The notes under the pieces are model-generated. The model made no database searches, was not told where the DNA came from, and was given only the letters and a program-made list of their open reading frames with translations. The translations under genes were made by a program, and so were the position numbers. A stretch of DNA of 64,000 bases from the NCBI GenBank assembly GCA_023678885.1, contig CM042965.1:29803777-29867776 (forward strand), given 5' to 3'. Positions 1 to 11,949 of the stretch are shown here, piece after piece; within the stretch, counting starts at the first letter, position 1; each line of letters begins with the position of its first letter. The stretch is from Pogostemon cablin (taxonomy: Eukaryota > Streptophyta > Magnoliopsida > Lamiales > Lamiaceae).

Positions 1-2146
1 TGAAAAGATAATCTTGTCTTGAATTGGGAGAAGTGTCACTTCATGGTGAGAGACGGGGTTGTTCTTGGCCATCATATCTCGGCCAAAGGATTGCAAGTAG
101 ATAGAGCAAAGGTGGTGGCAATCGAGAAGCTTCCACCACCTACGAATGAGAAAGGAGTGCGGTCTTTTCTTGGATACGCCGGTTTTTATAGAAGATTCAT
201 AAAAGAATTCTCGAAATACTCCAAGCCCTTATCTCATCTACTTGAAAAGGATGTTCCTTTTGTTTTTGATGAAGAATGCTTAACAGCTTTTCAAGTTTTG
301 AAGGAGGCGCTTATTACTGCACCTATCTTGATCACGCCGGATTGGACTCAGCCGTTTGTAATAATGTGTGATGCAAGTGACTTAGCACTTGGAGTGGTGC
401 TTCGGCAGTTGAGAGATAAGAAGTTTTGCACCATTTACTATGCGAGTAAGACTTTTGATGTGGCACAAAAGAACTACATGGTGACTGAAAAGGAGTTTCT
501 TGCGGTGGTGTACGCATTCAATAAGTTTTGACAACACTTGGTTGGCATGAAGACAATAGTGTACACGGATCACTCTGCGATTCGGTACTTGATGGAGAAG
601 AATGAGACAAAGCCAAGAATAATTAGATGGATTCTTCTTCTGCAAGAGTTTGATATGGAGATCCGAGATAAGAAATGTACAGAAAATGTCTTGGCGGATC
701 ACTTATCAAGGTTGGAGACAAGGGAACATTGTGATAATTCATTTGATTATATAGAAGAGATGTTCCCTGATGAGAAGATCATGGCGGTGCTTGTTGAAGG
801 AGCTGAAAAAGCATGTGTAGTAGCTGCCCAAGGAATGGATCCATGGTATGCGGATTATGTAAACTACATTGCGGTTGGAGAAATCCCGAAAGATCTCAAC
901 CGATACCAACTTGCAAAGTTCAAGCGAGATGTTGAGACTTTCATATGGTATAATCCATTTTTTTATAAGATATGTACGGATTCCATAGTTCGTAAGTGTG
1001 TGCCGGAGATAGAGATGGAGAGTGTTCTTGAGCTTTGCCATGCACAACCTAACGGGGGGCACTTTGGGGCTCAAAAGACGGCAGCAAAAATACTTCAGTC
1101 AGCTCTTTATTGGCCTACTTTGTTTAAAGATTGTGAGACCTATGTAGCGTCGTGTGATAGATGTCAAAAGTTGGAGAACATAAGTCGACGAGATGAGATG
1201 CCACTGCAACTAAGCATTGTCGTAGAAATCTTCGATGTATGGGGGATCGATTTTATGGGACCTTTTCCCCCATCTAATGGATTTCTTTACATCCTTTTAG
1301 CTGTGGATTATGTTTCTAAGTGGGTGGAAGCCATTCCCACTCGTGTGAATGATTCAAGAACTATTTTATCTTTCTTGAAGAAACATATCTTTGCTCGTTA
1401 TGGAGTTCCTAGAGTACTAGTAAGTGATGGAGGGTCTCACTTCGTCAATAAACTTCTTGAGAAGGTGCTTAAGGATTATGGAGTTAAGCATAGGATTACT
1501 ACACCCTATCACCCTCAAGCGAATGGGCAAGCTGAAGTTTCCAACCGGCAAGTGAAGCAAATCTTGGAGAAGGTAGTTGGAACAATAGGAAGGATTGGGC
1601 TATGAAGCTCGATGATGTTTTGTGGGGGTTCTGAACTGCTTACAAGATGGTGTTGGATATGTCACCGTATCAAATTGTCTATGGGAAGCCGTGCCACTTG
1701 CCAGTAGAGATTCAACACAAAGCTTTTTGGGCTTTGAGGAGTTTGAACTTATCCTTAAAGGATCAAAGGGAGTTGAGGATAACTCATATCAATCAACTAG
1801 ATGAATTTAGGAATCGTGCTTGTAAGAACTCAGAGACTTTAAGGAGAGAATGAAGAAATGGCATGATTCGAAGATCTCTTACAAGGAGTTCAAGCAAGGT
1901 GATGAGGTATTACTTTTTAATTCTCGCTTGAAGCTCTTCGCAAGGAAATTGAAATCGAAGTGGACGGGACGGTTCATTATCCATAGAGCCTGCGGAGGGG
2001 GGAGTTTTGAGCTTATGGACAAAGATGGGGACACTATTACGGCGAATGGGCATCGGTTGAAGCATTACAAGTCGCCAGATGATGCGTGCGTCATCTTCAA
2101 GGATACCTTGCACTATGATGGTACCGTCGTGACTCTCCGACGTTAA
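1..2146 (+). pseudogene. Athila-type pol fragment: RT end, RNase H, integrase
   Basis: The reading runs from the end of the RT through RNase H (TDHSAIRYL, then ADHLSRLE) to integrase. The integrase has an HHCC-type zinc region (GGHFGAQKTA, then CDRCQ), a core with the first Asp in WGIDFMGPF, the second in VLVSDGGSHF and the Glu in QANGQAEVSNRQ, and a C-terminal domain with LLFNSRLKLF. The frame breaks at an in-frame TGA (529-531), a frameshift near 1580, a second TGA (1632-1634) and a frameshift near 1840. The two TGA codons sit where relatives have Arg. The catalytic residues of the integrase core survive. The last stop is at 2144-2146. Assignment to Athila rather than Tat rests on RT/RNase H wording and on the downstream ORF. 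Confidence 0.92.
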
Positions 2147-2288
2147 ACATGAGCATCTGTTGGGGGCTTTCCCTCCCATTTTACTGGTTTAATTTCATTA
2201 GTGTGAGTAAGAAATTTTCTTATTTGACGTGCTTATCATTCGAAAATTACATCTCTTTACAAACTTAGTTCCGACTATGGTTTCTACT

Positions 2289-2301
2289 AAGTTTGGGGAG
2301 G
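2289..2301 (+). other. Internal polypurine-tract-like site downstream of pol
   Basis: AAGTTTGGGGAGG resembles the true PPT of this element (AAGTTTGGGGG at 6800-6810) but lies 4.5 kb earlier, shortly after the pol stop. Element C carries similar internal copies after its protease gene. Whether it primes plus-strand synthesis is unknown. Confidence 0.5.
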
Positions 2302-2313
2302 TGTGATGAATAC

Positions 2314-2415
2314 CTCATTATAACACGGAGAATATGATCTTTTCTTTGTAATGTTTGCTAGGGGCTCATTATAGCACAGAGAATATGATCTTTTCTTTGT
2401 AATGTTTGCTAGGGG
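2314..2415 (+). repeat. 51-bp tandem duplication
   Basis: Two adjacent 51-bp copies (2314-2364 and 2365-2415) begin CTCATTATA and end TTTGCTAGGGG. They differ at two positions that I can see (ACGG versus GCAG region). They follow directly on the internal PPT-like site. No coding role is seen. Confidence 0.9.
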
Positions 2416-2639
2416 AGTTGGTTTTTTGCTGTATATCAAAACTTTAACCGGTTTTGATGCATCGATTTTTTTGCAATTTACCTAGTGTTCGGTAAGAGTT
2501 GTTGTTTTTGGTGTGATTGCGGAGTTACACTTGATGTTATATGGTTTCTCAAGCTCAATTTTTGGATATCTTGATACTTGATGTTGTCTTGAAGTGGAAT
2601 ATTGCAGGAAGAAATGAGAAGGGTACAAATTAAGGGAGA

Positions 2640-3330
2640 TCATGAGTTGTTCGACCTAGCTTGGGTTGTTCGACCAGGAATTTTAGTCGGGCAATGGTCG
2701 AACAAAGTGTCAAAATTTTCCAGAAGAGTTGTTCGACTTACCCCTTCTAGCTCGACCAAGAAGCTGGAGTTGAGCAATGGTCGAGCAAATGGCGAAAAAC
2801 TTACAGAAAGTTTGTTTGACTATTCAGGGATTGTTTGACCAGAAGTATGAGATCGAACAAAGGTCAAGCAAGATAGATATGAACAGGGGATGCGACGAGG
2901 CAAGTTACTCGACTTCCAGCACTTGTTCGACCAAGTAATTCAGGTCGAACAGAGGTCGAGCAAAATGCCCAAGTTATCCTGAAAGGTTGTTCGACCCAAA
3001 CCATATTATTCGACCAAGGAATTTAAGTCGAACAATGGTCGAGCAAAATGCTAAAATTATCCAGGGAGTTTGTACGACTTAGCAGGTGTTGTTTGACCAT
3101 GACATGGAGGTCGAATGAAGGTCGAACAAGTCAAGGAAGAACAGGGGCTCAGCTACACGTGTTGCTCGACTTCCAAGTGTTGTTCGACCAAGAAATTCAA
3201 GTCGAACATAAGTCGAGCTAGGCGATTTTAAAGGCCAGATCTGGGTTGTTCGACTTAGATAAGTTGTTCGACCTACCCTACCAAGTCGAGCCGCGGTCGA
3301 ACAGAGGCTGGGAGCAGTTTTTAAAAAGGT
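2640..3330 (+). repeat. GTTCGACC/GGTCGAAC degenerate tandem array in the pol-ORF spacer
   Basis: About six diverged units of roughly 110 bp. Each has a TTGTTCGACTT part, then TTGTTCGACCAAG, a short AT-rich stretch, AAGTCGAACA, and GGTCGAGCAAAATG followed by an A/T-rich tail ending near TCCAG. GTTCGACC and GGTCGAAC are reverse complements, so each unit can fold back. The same motif recurs in the LTR of this element (7010-7340), in element F (17466-17860) and in LTRs F and G. No protein function is suggested. Confidence 0.85.
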
Positions 3331-3534
3331 ATTTCATTTGTTCGACACACCCACTTCCGTCACCTTTTCTCGAGCACCACTTTGTAACCGTAAGTTCTTC
3401 TCCTTAACTTCCTCCCTACACTTTAATCCTCTCTTCCACACACTTCACATCCAATTTTGAGGGATTGCAAGATCCAATCTCGGGTTTTCACTCAATTTTT
3501 GGGGATTTTTGCTCTTGTTCATCGCACGCACACC

Positions 3535-5526
3535 ATGTCCAACAAAGGTATGTTTTCTTCTCACTTTACTTATGGATTTTGTTGATGTTGATTAGTAGAA
3601 AATGGGTGAGTGAATTCATGCTAGATTTGGTTTGTATTGAGTGTTGAAGTGCTTGAGTTTTTGTTATGGACTCCATTCGAAAATTTTTGAATTGTTCTTC
3701 GTTGAATTGTTGAAATTATGTGAATTCGATGTTGTATGAAGCATGGGCTTTGGTTTAATTTCGAATTATACATATGGGCTCATTGAATTTGGATATTGAT
3801 GAGATGAAATTAGTGATTGAACTTGAGCATGTTTGTTTTGTTGAATTGGTGAAGCCTGGAGTTGACTTGCTATTATGTTAGTGTGGAGTAGTGTTGGATT
3901 ACTTGATACATGAATTTGAAGTCTTGAGTAGGATTCATGATAGACGTAGGCTTGGTTTTATCTCTTGTTGGTATATTGAAGTACAACTTTTGTAGGAAAA
4001 GAGATTGCTTCTTCTTCAATGAGGAAGGAGAACAAGTCACCCCATTGGTGGAGATCGTTAAGAAGATAAAGATGGACAAAAAGAAAACACCAAGGGATTT
4101 TGGAATCAAGATTGGCAATTGGGAGGAGAAGGAGAAGCTGTGGAATGCAATCTTGTTGAAGATAAGAAGGACGAGGTATCAAGACGATCGGGCCATGGTG
4201 GACATGCACATTATCAATGACATTTGTTGGATGTTCAACCGAGTGGGCATCATAGCATTCATGGAGATGAAAAGAGAGACATACTTCCACATCACTGTGG
4301 AAGTATTGTGCACGCTGCAAGTGAAACGTGGTAAAGGATATCTTCCCTATGGCATTCATATGCAGATAGGTGGTCAAGAGCAGACTATGTAGGCTCGTGA
4401 GTTCAACGAGATCATTGGCTGCGAGAATATGGTTGGAAACGAGAGTGATGACTTCAGGGCGAATGATTTTTGGAGAGCTATAACGGGGAGGCAAGAGGAC
4501 TACAATTCCAACACTTCTAAGGTTGCTTTCATTCGCAACCCTGTTATTGCTTACATGGATCGGATCCTAGGGAATACGCTGTTTGCAAGGTCTGAAGGAA
4601 GTTGTATTCCAAGGGGAGAACTATACATCCTGTGGTGCATGCTCAATAGGGTTCGTTTCAACGTGGCAGCCTACTTCTTCCAGTAGCTTCACAAGTTTAC
4701 CACGCACGGTTTTCAGAGAGTAAACATTGGGGGGTTGATCACAATGATAGCGGAGTACTACAGGGTTGACTTGAGTAGGTATGAGCCTGTTCGAGGAGAT
4801 CCGGACTTGATCTTGACTGCTTGTGTTAGGATGGGGCTGATTGAGGGAGTGAATGGTGCTTGGATGTTCATCCAAGGAAAGGAGCCTCGAACATTTGAGT
4901 TTCCACTTGTGATACCCGACCTTACCACTGTGAGGGATAATCATAATTGGTTGATGAATACGACGGAGCACTCAGTGACCTCAAGGACGTGCGTGGGAAG
5001 AGTGAATTGGAGATTGTTGGCTGATTTGCGTGAGCAAGGAATTAGCTTGGATGAGGACATGGTTCTTATTGGAGATTCAGCTAATTTCGAGGAGGAGGAG
5101 CCATAGCTACCACAAGCCTTTGAGTATCAGGAGGAAGACATGCCTTCGGTGCAGTCTCAGCAGCCGTTTGAGCAAGAATTTTTTGAACAACCACCACCAC
5201 AGCCACAACTGCAGCCACAACAGGACTTTTGGGTTGCCCAAGATTTGTTCTATCAGGAGCAATTCCGACTGATGCATGAGCATTTTACCACGCTTAACGC
5301 GAACCAGCAAGAAACAAATCGACAGCTGGCACTTGCAAATGCTAACTATGCTGCACTCAACACGCGCTATGATGAGATGGATGGACGGTTGATGCAGTTG
5401 CAGGATCATGGGCGAATGATGGATAGGGATCTAAATGCTTTGCATAGAGATATGGACCGGATGCGGCTGGAGATGGATGGTGATGATGAGGGGGGTTCGG
5501 ATGATGATGATGCTTCGAAGGAGTGA
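3535..5526 (+). pseudogene. ATHILA ORF-1-like (PF03078-type) gene downstream of pol, with a probable intron
   Basis: The main frame (about 3937-5526) reads through a conserved block around NPVIAYMDRILGNTLFAR, GELYILWCMLNRV and GGLITMIAEYY, typical of the plant ATHILA ORF-1 family. A Gln-rich segment follows, then a coiled-coil (about 5280-5480) and an acidic tail. Three in-frame TAG codons (4390-4392, 4684-4686, 5104-5106) interrupt it. Upstream, ATG at 3535 is followed after 13 bases by GTATGT (3548), and TTTTGTAG ends at 3995. Splicing these would give a short KGKEIASSS-type start, but a further frame change is then needed to reach the main frame. The function of this family is not established; its position matches the env-like slot of Athila elements. 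Confidence 0.75.
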
Positions 5527-6776
5527 TAAGCATCAGGTTTTTCTTTTCTGATTCTTCTCATCCCCCATTCTCTTTTCTACTTTACAGGTGCCGGTTTGAG
5601 TTTGGGTGTAGTGGTGATTCTTGCGTGAGTGGTCTGTATAATGGTGATGATTGATTAATGGATGTGATGTGCTTGGGATGAATTCATGTTATGAATGAGC
5701 CTTATTGATGCATGATAATTTGTTAATGGAAAGCATGTTTTATTTGTACTTGTAGTTCATAAGAAATTGATGTTGATTGCATGCTTTGAAGAGTGCTTAG
5801 GATTCTATTAACTTTGTGAAGATTTGAGCTTATTGATCGTGCTATATGCATGATTGTTTATTCTTGAGAGTCATTTGTATACTCGTATTCTAGAACTTGA
5901 CTTGGAGTCTTCTGTGAAATCTATAATTGATAGATGCTGGGAAGTGATCTTAGGCCGTTATTGTTAATCGAGTTACTTAGCCAAATTTATCTTACCTTCT
6001 TATATAATTATCTTTGTAAGCCCTGTTGAGCCTTTGAGTTTTTTATGTTATTGAATTTAGCTTTGATAATTAGCCATTTACCTTTTGAGCCTTAAAAACC
6101 AATTACTAGTAAGAGTAGAGCGAATGCTCCAAGAAGTTTTGAAGTGGAGGAGAGATTTGGTGAAAGGAAATTCGAGAGACAAGAGGTTAAATCTTGTGAG
6201 GGATAGTGCCTGAAACTGGTATCCCGAATGATAGAGAGGATAGTGCCCGAAACTAGTACCCTTATAGTTGTAGAACACCGGAATTGGCGTGTTATTACAG
6301 AAAAGAAGTTGAGCCAAGTTAAGATGGAGGAATGGTCTGTGATCGAGATCGTTGATAAAGCAGTGAAGAGGGAGCAACTGAAAATAATATACCAAGGTAA
6401 CTCTTTACTAGTAAAGTTAGTCACTTACCTATATTCTTCCACCTTAACCAAAGAGCCAACATTACATCCTTTATGCAAGTCCTTTGTGATCCTAGTGTTG
6501 AGTCGATTATGGATGAAGTTTTGAGACCCTTGTCAAGCTTATGGTACGCGAGTATAAAAATTGAAAGTGAGCGTTGATATAACCATTAAGTGTATCTATT
6601 ACATGTGAGTGAGAGAGAAATACTTATCCGTGGGCTAGATGACTAAGCACTCGTAGAAGTAATGTGATTAATTGATGTTTTTATATGGATGAAAGGTATG
6701 ATAGTTGCATGTTTTAAGTTAATATAATTATATGTTATACCCTGTGATTACACTCTCTTTCTTTGTTTGATTTCGT
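5527..6776 (+). other. 3' noncoding region of element A
   Basis: No ORF with coding character is seen on either strand. Short ORFs here lack recognisable motifs. The stretch lies between the ATHILA ORF-1-like gene and the PPT, where Athila elements carry a long untranslated region. Confidence 0.6.
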
Positions 6777-6811
6777 TGCCTCGGGACGAGCAACATATAA
6801 GTTTGGGGGTT
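6775..6811 (+). other. Stem-loop and polypurine tract before the 3' LTR of A
   Basis: GTTGCCTCGGGACGAGCAAC can fold into a hairpin and is followed by AAGTTTGGGGGTT, which abuts the LTR start TGATGAGAG. Element C has the same pair as a perfect 8-bp stem (GTTGCTCG/CGAGCAAC with a GGGA loop) before its PPT. The PPT primes plus-strand DNA in LTR elements; the role of the hairpin is not known to me. Confidence 0.75.
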
Positions 6812-7009
6812 TGATGAGAGTGTAAATTCACATGTTTTGAGCCTTGATTTGCGTGGAAATGGAGTACAATTTGGTCTTGTATTGAGACGAATTACTACAT
6901 TCTTGGAAGAGTCACGAATTAGAGGGTACAAGAGCTATTTGAGTATATTCGTATAGGAAAATAGGTGAAAAAGCTCGGAATTGGAAGACACGATTTTGGA
7001 GGCAAAATC

Positions 7010-7340
7010 AATGTGTTGTTCGACCGAACTGGCGTGTTCGAGCTTCAACAGGTAGTCGAACGGGAGGTGCCAAGTCAAGCAGATTGCCAGAGCCCGTCCA
7101 GTGAGCCAGTTTGACCTAGAGGATCTGTTCGACCAACATTGTCTTGGTCGAACAGATGAGAAAAAGTCGAGCAAAGTGGAGAAAAATTCAGAGAGCTCAT
7201 TCGACTTAGAGGAGTTGTTCGACCAAGATCAACCTGGTCGAGCAACAGTGTTTGGTTGAACGGATTGCCAAAATTGTCCAGAATACTTGTTCGACTAGGG
7301 GCTTCTTATTCGACTTAGATGCTAAGGTCGAACGGCGTGT
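7010..7340 (+). repeat. Promoter-proximal GTTCGACC array in LTR A
   Basis: About three diverged units carry GTTCGACC, TGGTCGAAC and GTCGAGCAA in the order seen at 2640-3330. The array ends 100 bases before the TATA box at 7440. The position relative to TATA is the same as in the other LTRs of the window. Confidence 0.85.
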
Positions 7341-7439
7341 CGCTGAATACTATTTATGGTAATTCTGGATGTCTTTCACCAAATTTGACGTCTGCTTCAA
7401 GAAAAGGCCCATCCTAAGCCTATAAGGAGGTCCTATGAG

Positions 7440-7450
7440 TATAAAATAAG
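7440..7450 (+). promoter_or_regulatory. TATA box of LTR A
   Basis: TATAAAATAAG in an otherwise mixed-composition stretch. The start of R would be expected about 30 bases downstream, near 7475. Confidence 0.65.
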
Positions 7451-8442
7451 AGCTTCCGTAGGAGAAAAGAAACACAACACAAGAGACAACACATCTTCCT
7501 TCATCCACCAAGCCCTACCATCTTTTGAATGGGAGAGAGAGGTTCGTCTGGCGAGTCAAGTAAGATCATACCAACTAGCCATGATTGTTCCTAGATCAAT
7601 CATGGGCTAGAACCACCTTGGTAGTTCTAGGGTTATGAAAGTTTTATGAGTTAATCGAATTACCATGTGTAAACTCCGTACAACACTACTTGTGGTCTAT
7701 TTTATATAAGAATGTACTTTTTCAATTCTTACTCACGGTTGTTTTGTGCATCATTAACTGTTATGTAGAGTTTGAATACATCTCTTGGTTATTGATTGAG
7801 TGCGTTCACCGCTGAGCAGAATCGCATGTTATAATTCTAAGTGAAGGAATTCTGAAGTCTTATTAGAACTATCTTATATAGATACTTGTTAATTGAATTA
7901 TATTCGGGTTAATAAGTAGGATGAAGAGTATTACTTTATAGTACCTAAAAAGGGAGATCAAATCGGGTTAGAATATTAAGTGCACGAGAAATAATTGATT
8001 ATGATAGTACCTAGAAAGGGGGGTAAAGTATACATCTTGCTCCAAGGATATTCACACGTGTCATACTCTTGCTTACTTGTGTCTATAGAGTATGCTTGCA
8101 TGGTTTAGTGATGCGTCCATAAACCACAAGGTAGAGTTGGACATCAACGCATGCAAAGGATGTTAACGAATGAAAATGGATTACTTGAAGAACTACTCCA
8201 TTACTTACGTGATCACAACCGAATTTCTATTCTTGCTTGTTTACTTATTTTGCTTATTTTATTATTTGTTATTTAGTTTCTTAGTTAAACCAACTCAAAT
8301 TTACCAACATAATCTTTGTTGAGTAGCATATAATTAAAGTGGTATTCATCCATCCCTTGGATTCGATAGGTACTTGGTCACCTTTCGAAGCTACAATTGA
8401 TATCCTTATACTTGAGGATTAATTTTGTGTTTTGAGAAAACG

Positions 8443-9100
8443 CTCACCATATGCCTACGACAAGGAACGAAGGAATCGCTCAAGGATTTCATGAAGAGGT
8501 TCAATGAACAGCGGCAAACACTGAAGAAATCTCAGACGAAACGTCTATTATCTTGCAGTGGCGGCCCTACTTCCCGGGTCCTCGATGTGGACGAGTTGCC
8601 AGCAGAAGCTGCCGACCAATTACGCAGCCTTCATGGCCCAGGCACAAGCGTTCATCCATAATGAGGAGATCCTCGAAGAATATAAGAAGTCTAAAGGTGA
8701 GAACAAAGAAAGCGAGAAGAAGAAAAAGAAGGGAGACAAGGATTACAAAACTCCATCTTCTTTTAAACCCTTCCCAAAAGACGATCAGATACAAGAAATG
8801 ACAGAGGTGCTCGAGTTGACCTCAGAAGAGATATTCAACAAGATTCAACATGCTAACTTGTTAACCTCTCCACCTAGGATGCGGGTAGATCCAGCTAATC
8901 TGAAAAAGAAAAAATTTTGCAAATACCACAAATCCATCGAACATGACACCAACAAGTGTCGATATTTATTGGCGGAGTTGGTAAAGTTATTCGAGGATGG
9001 AAAGCTGGCTAGGCTGGTAACAGGCCCAAAATATAGGAATGAGTTACCTCCAGCGCCAAAAGAGTGGCCGAGAGGACTCGCTACCCCACAGGGATGAGAT
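8443..9100 (+). pseudogene. Tat-type gag fragment with zinc-knuckle-like motif
   Basis: The first part reads KESLKDFMKRFNEQ, the end of the retrotransposon gag (PF03732-type) domain. After a frame change near 8555 comes a Lys-rich linker, then CKYHKSIEHDTNKC, a CxxH...H...C knuckle typical of Tat gag, followed by LLAELVKLFEDGKLARLV. Stop at 9095-9097. The N-terminal half of gag is missing at the junction with LTR A. Confidence 0.8.
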
Positions 9101-10082
9101 GCACCAGGCGACCGACTACCTTCCCCACCTCGAGAAGTGTATACAATGGAGGAACATTACGTAGGAATGTCACAAACCCTGATCACCTTGTCTCGTATGA
9201 AGAGGAAGGCTGAGCTCCGGGAGCTGGATAGATTCCAACACATCCTGATGGCAAGCCCGCGTCCGCCCGTACTCGAAGCTGACATACTCTTCTCTAAAGA
9301 AGACCTTACCGAGGTACGAATCCCCATAATGACCCGTTAATCATCTCAACCATCATCTCAGGAGTAAAGGTGCACTGATGCTTGATAGACGCGGGTGCTT
9401 ATACGAGCATCATATTCAAGAAAGTATTCGAGGCCATTGGAGGATCTAGCCACCATAAGGTATCTTCATGTGCCATGAAATACGAGGGTTCGGTAACGCC
9501 ATTACGACTCCCCTGATGCAAACCGACCTGTCAGTCCAGATAATGGACGAGAAGCAAGCGGTGAGAACCCAGCGCATGCTCGAGTTTAAGGTAATCGATC
9601 TTCCATCACCCTACAATTGCATCTTAGGAAGGACATTCATACATCAATTCAACTTCGTCCCCTCGACACTCCACCAATGCCTAAAGTTCATAACTGCCGA
9701 CGGAAGAGTCGGCGCTGTTAGGGAAGACCAAAAGAAAGCTAGGGAGTGCTTCTTCATTGAGAAGGCCGAAAGACTCAGCTACCACAACCCACATTTTCAA
9801 TTGCTAGTGGCCGAGGAAGGACAAAGGGATGAAGCCCCGAACGTCGCTGCAGAATGCAACCCACCACCAGAATACCTAAACCCGGAGAATGCCTGCAAGT
9901 TCCGACCCTTTGGCACAAAAGAAGTCGACTTACCTCCAATCATCGATGAGGATCCAAGATCTGAATGGAAAAGAAAAAGAGGGGAACTAGTTGAAAAAAC
10001 CAAAGCCATTAGGATGGAGCAAAGCAACTCGGATTTAGAAGGAGCCTCAAAGAACAACTTTAATAGAGTTCTTGAAGGCTAA
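9101..10082 (+). pseudogene. Tat-type aspartic protease region
   Basis: The catalytic region reads LIDAGAYTSII (9382-9414), the counterpart of the usual D-T/S-G-S/A signature with Thr changed to Ala. A one-base frame change follows, then FKVIDLPSPYNCILGRTFIHQ, the second conserved protease block. The C-terminal extension leads into the RT. The gene is broken by frame changes near 9110, 9345 and 9460. Confidence 0.8.
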
Positions 10083-11400
10083 TCTGGATGTGTTTGCTTG
10101 GGCGCTGATGGACATGCCTAGGATAGATCCCAAACACGCATGACATCAGCTCAACGTAAACCCATCGTACCGCCTAGTCGAGCAAAAGAAAAGGAAGTAT
10201 AGTCCAGAAAAATATGATATCATTGATATAGAGACAAGGAAGCTCCTAGCGAACAACCTTGTGAGGGAAGCCTTGTTCCCCTCATGGGTAGCCAATCTAG
10301 TCCTAGTTCAAAAAGCCAACAAATCTTGGAGACACTGCATCGACTTCACCGATCTCAATAAAGCATGCCCCAAGAACAGTTTCCCATTACAGCATGTTGA
10401 TCAGACAGTGGACGCGACGGCAGGCCATGAGCTGATGAGCTTCATGGATGCCTACTCGGGCTACCAACAGATCCCGATGCACCAAGATGACGTGGAAAAG
10501 ATGGCTTTCTACACTAAAGAGGAACCTGCTGTGCTGGGTAATAATGTCGTTTGGACTGAAAAATACGGGTGCCACGTACCAGAGATTGGTCATTAAAATG
10601 TTATAGGAAGAGCTAGGCAAAACGATGGAAGTGTACATGGACGACATGTTAGTCAAAGGCATAGCCGTGAGTGATCACGTACAACACTTGAATAAAGCAT
10701 TCGACATCATACGCCACTAAGGGATAAAGCTAAACCCAGAGAAGTGCACCTTCAGAGTTTCAGCAGGAAAGTTTCTCGGCTGCATGGTAAGCAAAAGGGG
10801 TATAGAAGCAAACCCGAACAAAGTTAAAGCGATACAGGATATGGAACCCCCGAAGCATGCTAAAGGAGTGCAAAAGCTAGCCGGAAGAATAGCATCCCTC
10901 AGCCGTTTCCTATCCAGGGCACCAGACATGTACAACTCCCTCCTCGATGTGATTCACAAAGAGAAGTTCAAATGGACACCGTCGGCCCAAAAAGCCTTCG
11001 ACAGGCAGAAAGTCATCCTATCCAACACACAAACCCTTTCGAAACCTCAACCAGACGAGACTCTCAGTTTATATCTAGCTACATCAGAGTCAGCATTAAG
11101 TGCTGTACTGGTCCGCACAGAGAAGAAGCAATAGGGGCAGGTATATTACGTAATTTAAATGTTCAAAGATGCAAAACTCAGGTACCCCGTAGTCGAGAAA
11201 CTCGCTTACGCATTGGTAATGAGCGCGCGAAAGTTAAGGTCCTATTTTTTTGGACATCCGATCGAAGTAGTGATGTCCTTCTCGCTGAGGTAAGTCCTCT
11301 CCAAACCCGATTCTACAAGAAGACTGATGAAGTGGGCCATCGAGCTGAGTTAATTCAACATTAAATACGTCCCCATAACTGCCATTAAAGTACAAGCCCT
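10083..11400 (+). pseudogene. Tat-type reverse transcriptase and first RNase H
   Basis: RT blocks read WRHCIDFTDLNKACPKNSFPL, FMDAYSGYQQIPM, and after a frame change near 10530 the catalytic YMDDML (10634-10651). GRIASLSRFLSRA is the connection region. RNase H follows with YPVVEKLAYALVMSARKLR and WAIELS. Stops and shifts occur near 10530, 10608, 10720, 11132 and in the RNase H. The catalytic YxDD survives. The element is not coding-competent. Confidence 0.9.
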
Positions 11401-11454
11401 GGTAGAGTTCATAGTCGAGCTCACCATACCTACCTTGCCAAACGAGGTAATCAC

Positions 11455-11840
11455 CAAGCCATGGCAGATGCAGTAGACGAATCGTCCACAGCCAAGCAGC
11501 TGGAGTCGGAGTTGTCCTCATAGCCCCTACAAGCAAAGTATTTTGCTCAGCAATCAAATTTGAATTTCCCGAAACCAACAACGAAGCTGAGTATGAGGCC
11601 TTACTTTCCGGCATGAGGATGGCGCTGACGGTTGGGGCCAAGAGGTTGATGATCTTCAGTGACTCCAATCTCATAGTTAACCAAATAAGAGGAGACTATG
11701 AAGTTTAGCATCAGCAGCTTGGGGGATACCGAAAGCTAGTCGCTGAAATGATCCCAGAGTTTGATCACATATACATCACGCAGACACCCAGGCAGCGTAA
11801 AACTCACAACCTCGGAGGATGCCGAATAGCTGGGAAGCAT
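11455..11840 (+). pseudogene. Second (archaeal-type) RNase H domain
   Basis: VDESS, AAGVGVVLIAP, NNEAEYEALLSGM and FSDSNLIVNQIRGDYE follow in order, with the Asp, Glu and Asp expected for RNase H catalysis. A frame change occurs after VDESS and a TAG follows DYEV. A second RNase H of archaeal type (aRH) between RNase H and integrase is described for Tat-lineage elements. Confidence 0.85.
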
Positions 11841-11949
11841 TAGTATGATGAAACAAAATGCCCCAAGTGGCAAAATGATCTAGTAGATTGACGAGGAAGA
11901 AACATGGATAACCCCTATCAAAGCCTTCTTACAAGAGGGAAAGGATCCA

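Larger units (their letters stand above)
1..8446 (+). mobile_element. Element A: 3' part of an Athila-type Ty3 LTR retrotransposon
   Basis: The order is RT (C-terminal part), RNase H, integrase, a repeat-rich spacer, a PF03078-like ORF, a noncoding stretch, a polypurine tract and a 3' LTR. This is the layout of Athila-lineage elements, which carry an extra ORF after pol. The 5' part lies outside the window. The LTR passes directly into gag sequence of the next element near 8446, without the expected terminal CATCA, so one of the two elements is truncated there. All coding parts are interrupted by stops or frameshifts, so the copy is dead. Confidence 0.9.
6812..8446 (+). mobile_element. 3' LTR of Athila element A
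   Basis: Begins TGATGAGAGTG directly after the PPT. Its 3' part matches LTRs F (19115-20970) and G (27087-28940) in inverse orientation: the block with the phrase TCCTTATACTTGAGGATTAA near 8404-8423 corresponds to their ends. A TATA box (TATAAAATAAG, 7440-7450) lies about 630 bases in, with a GTTCGACC array upstream of it. The terminal CATCA of the family is missing here; sequence changes to gag of element B just after CGCTCA (8446). Confidence 0.85.

Noticed and set aside
2640..3330. CRISPR-like look of the GTTCGACC array
   Set aside because: Units are diverged, spacing is irregular, no leader or cas genes exist, and this is a plant genome; the array belongs to a retrotransposon.
2640..3330. 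Similarity of GTTCGACC to the tRNA B-box (GGTTCGANTCC)
   Set aside because: The positions after GTTCGA do not fit the B-box, and no A-box or cloverleaf partner was seen.
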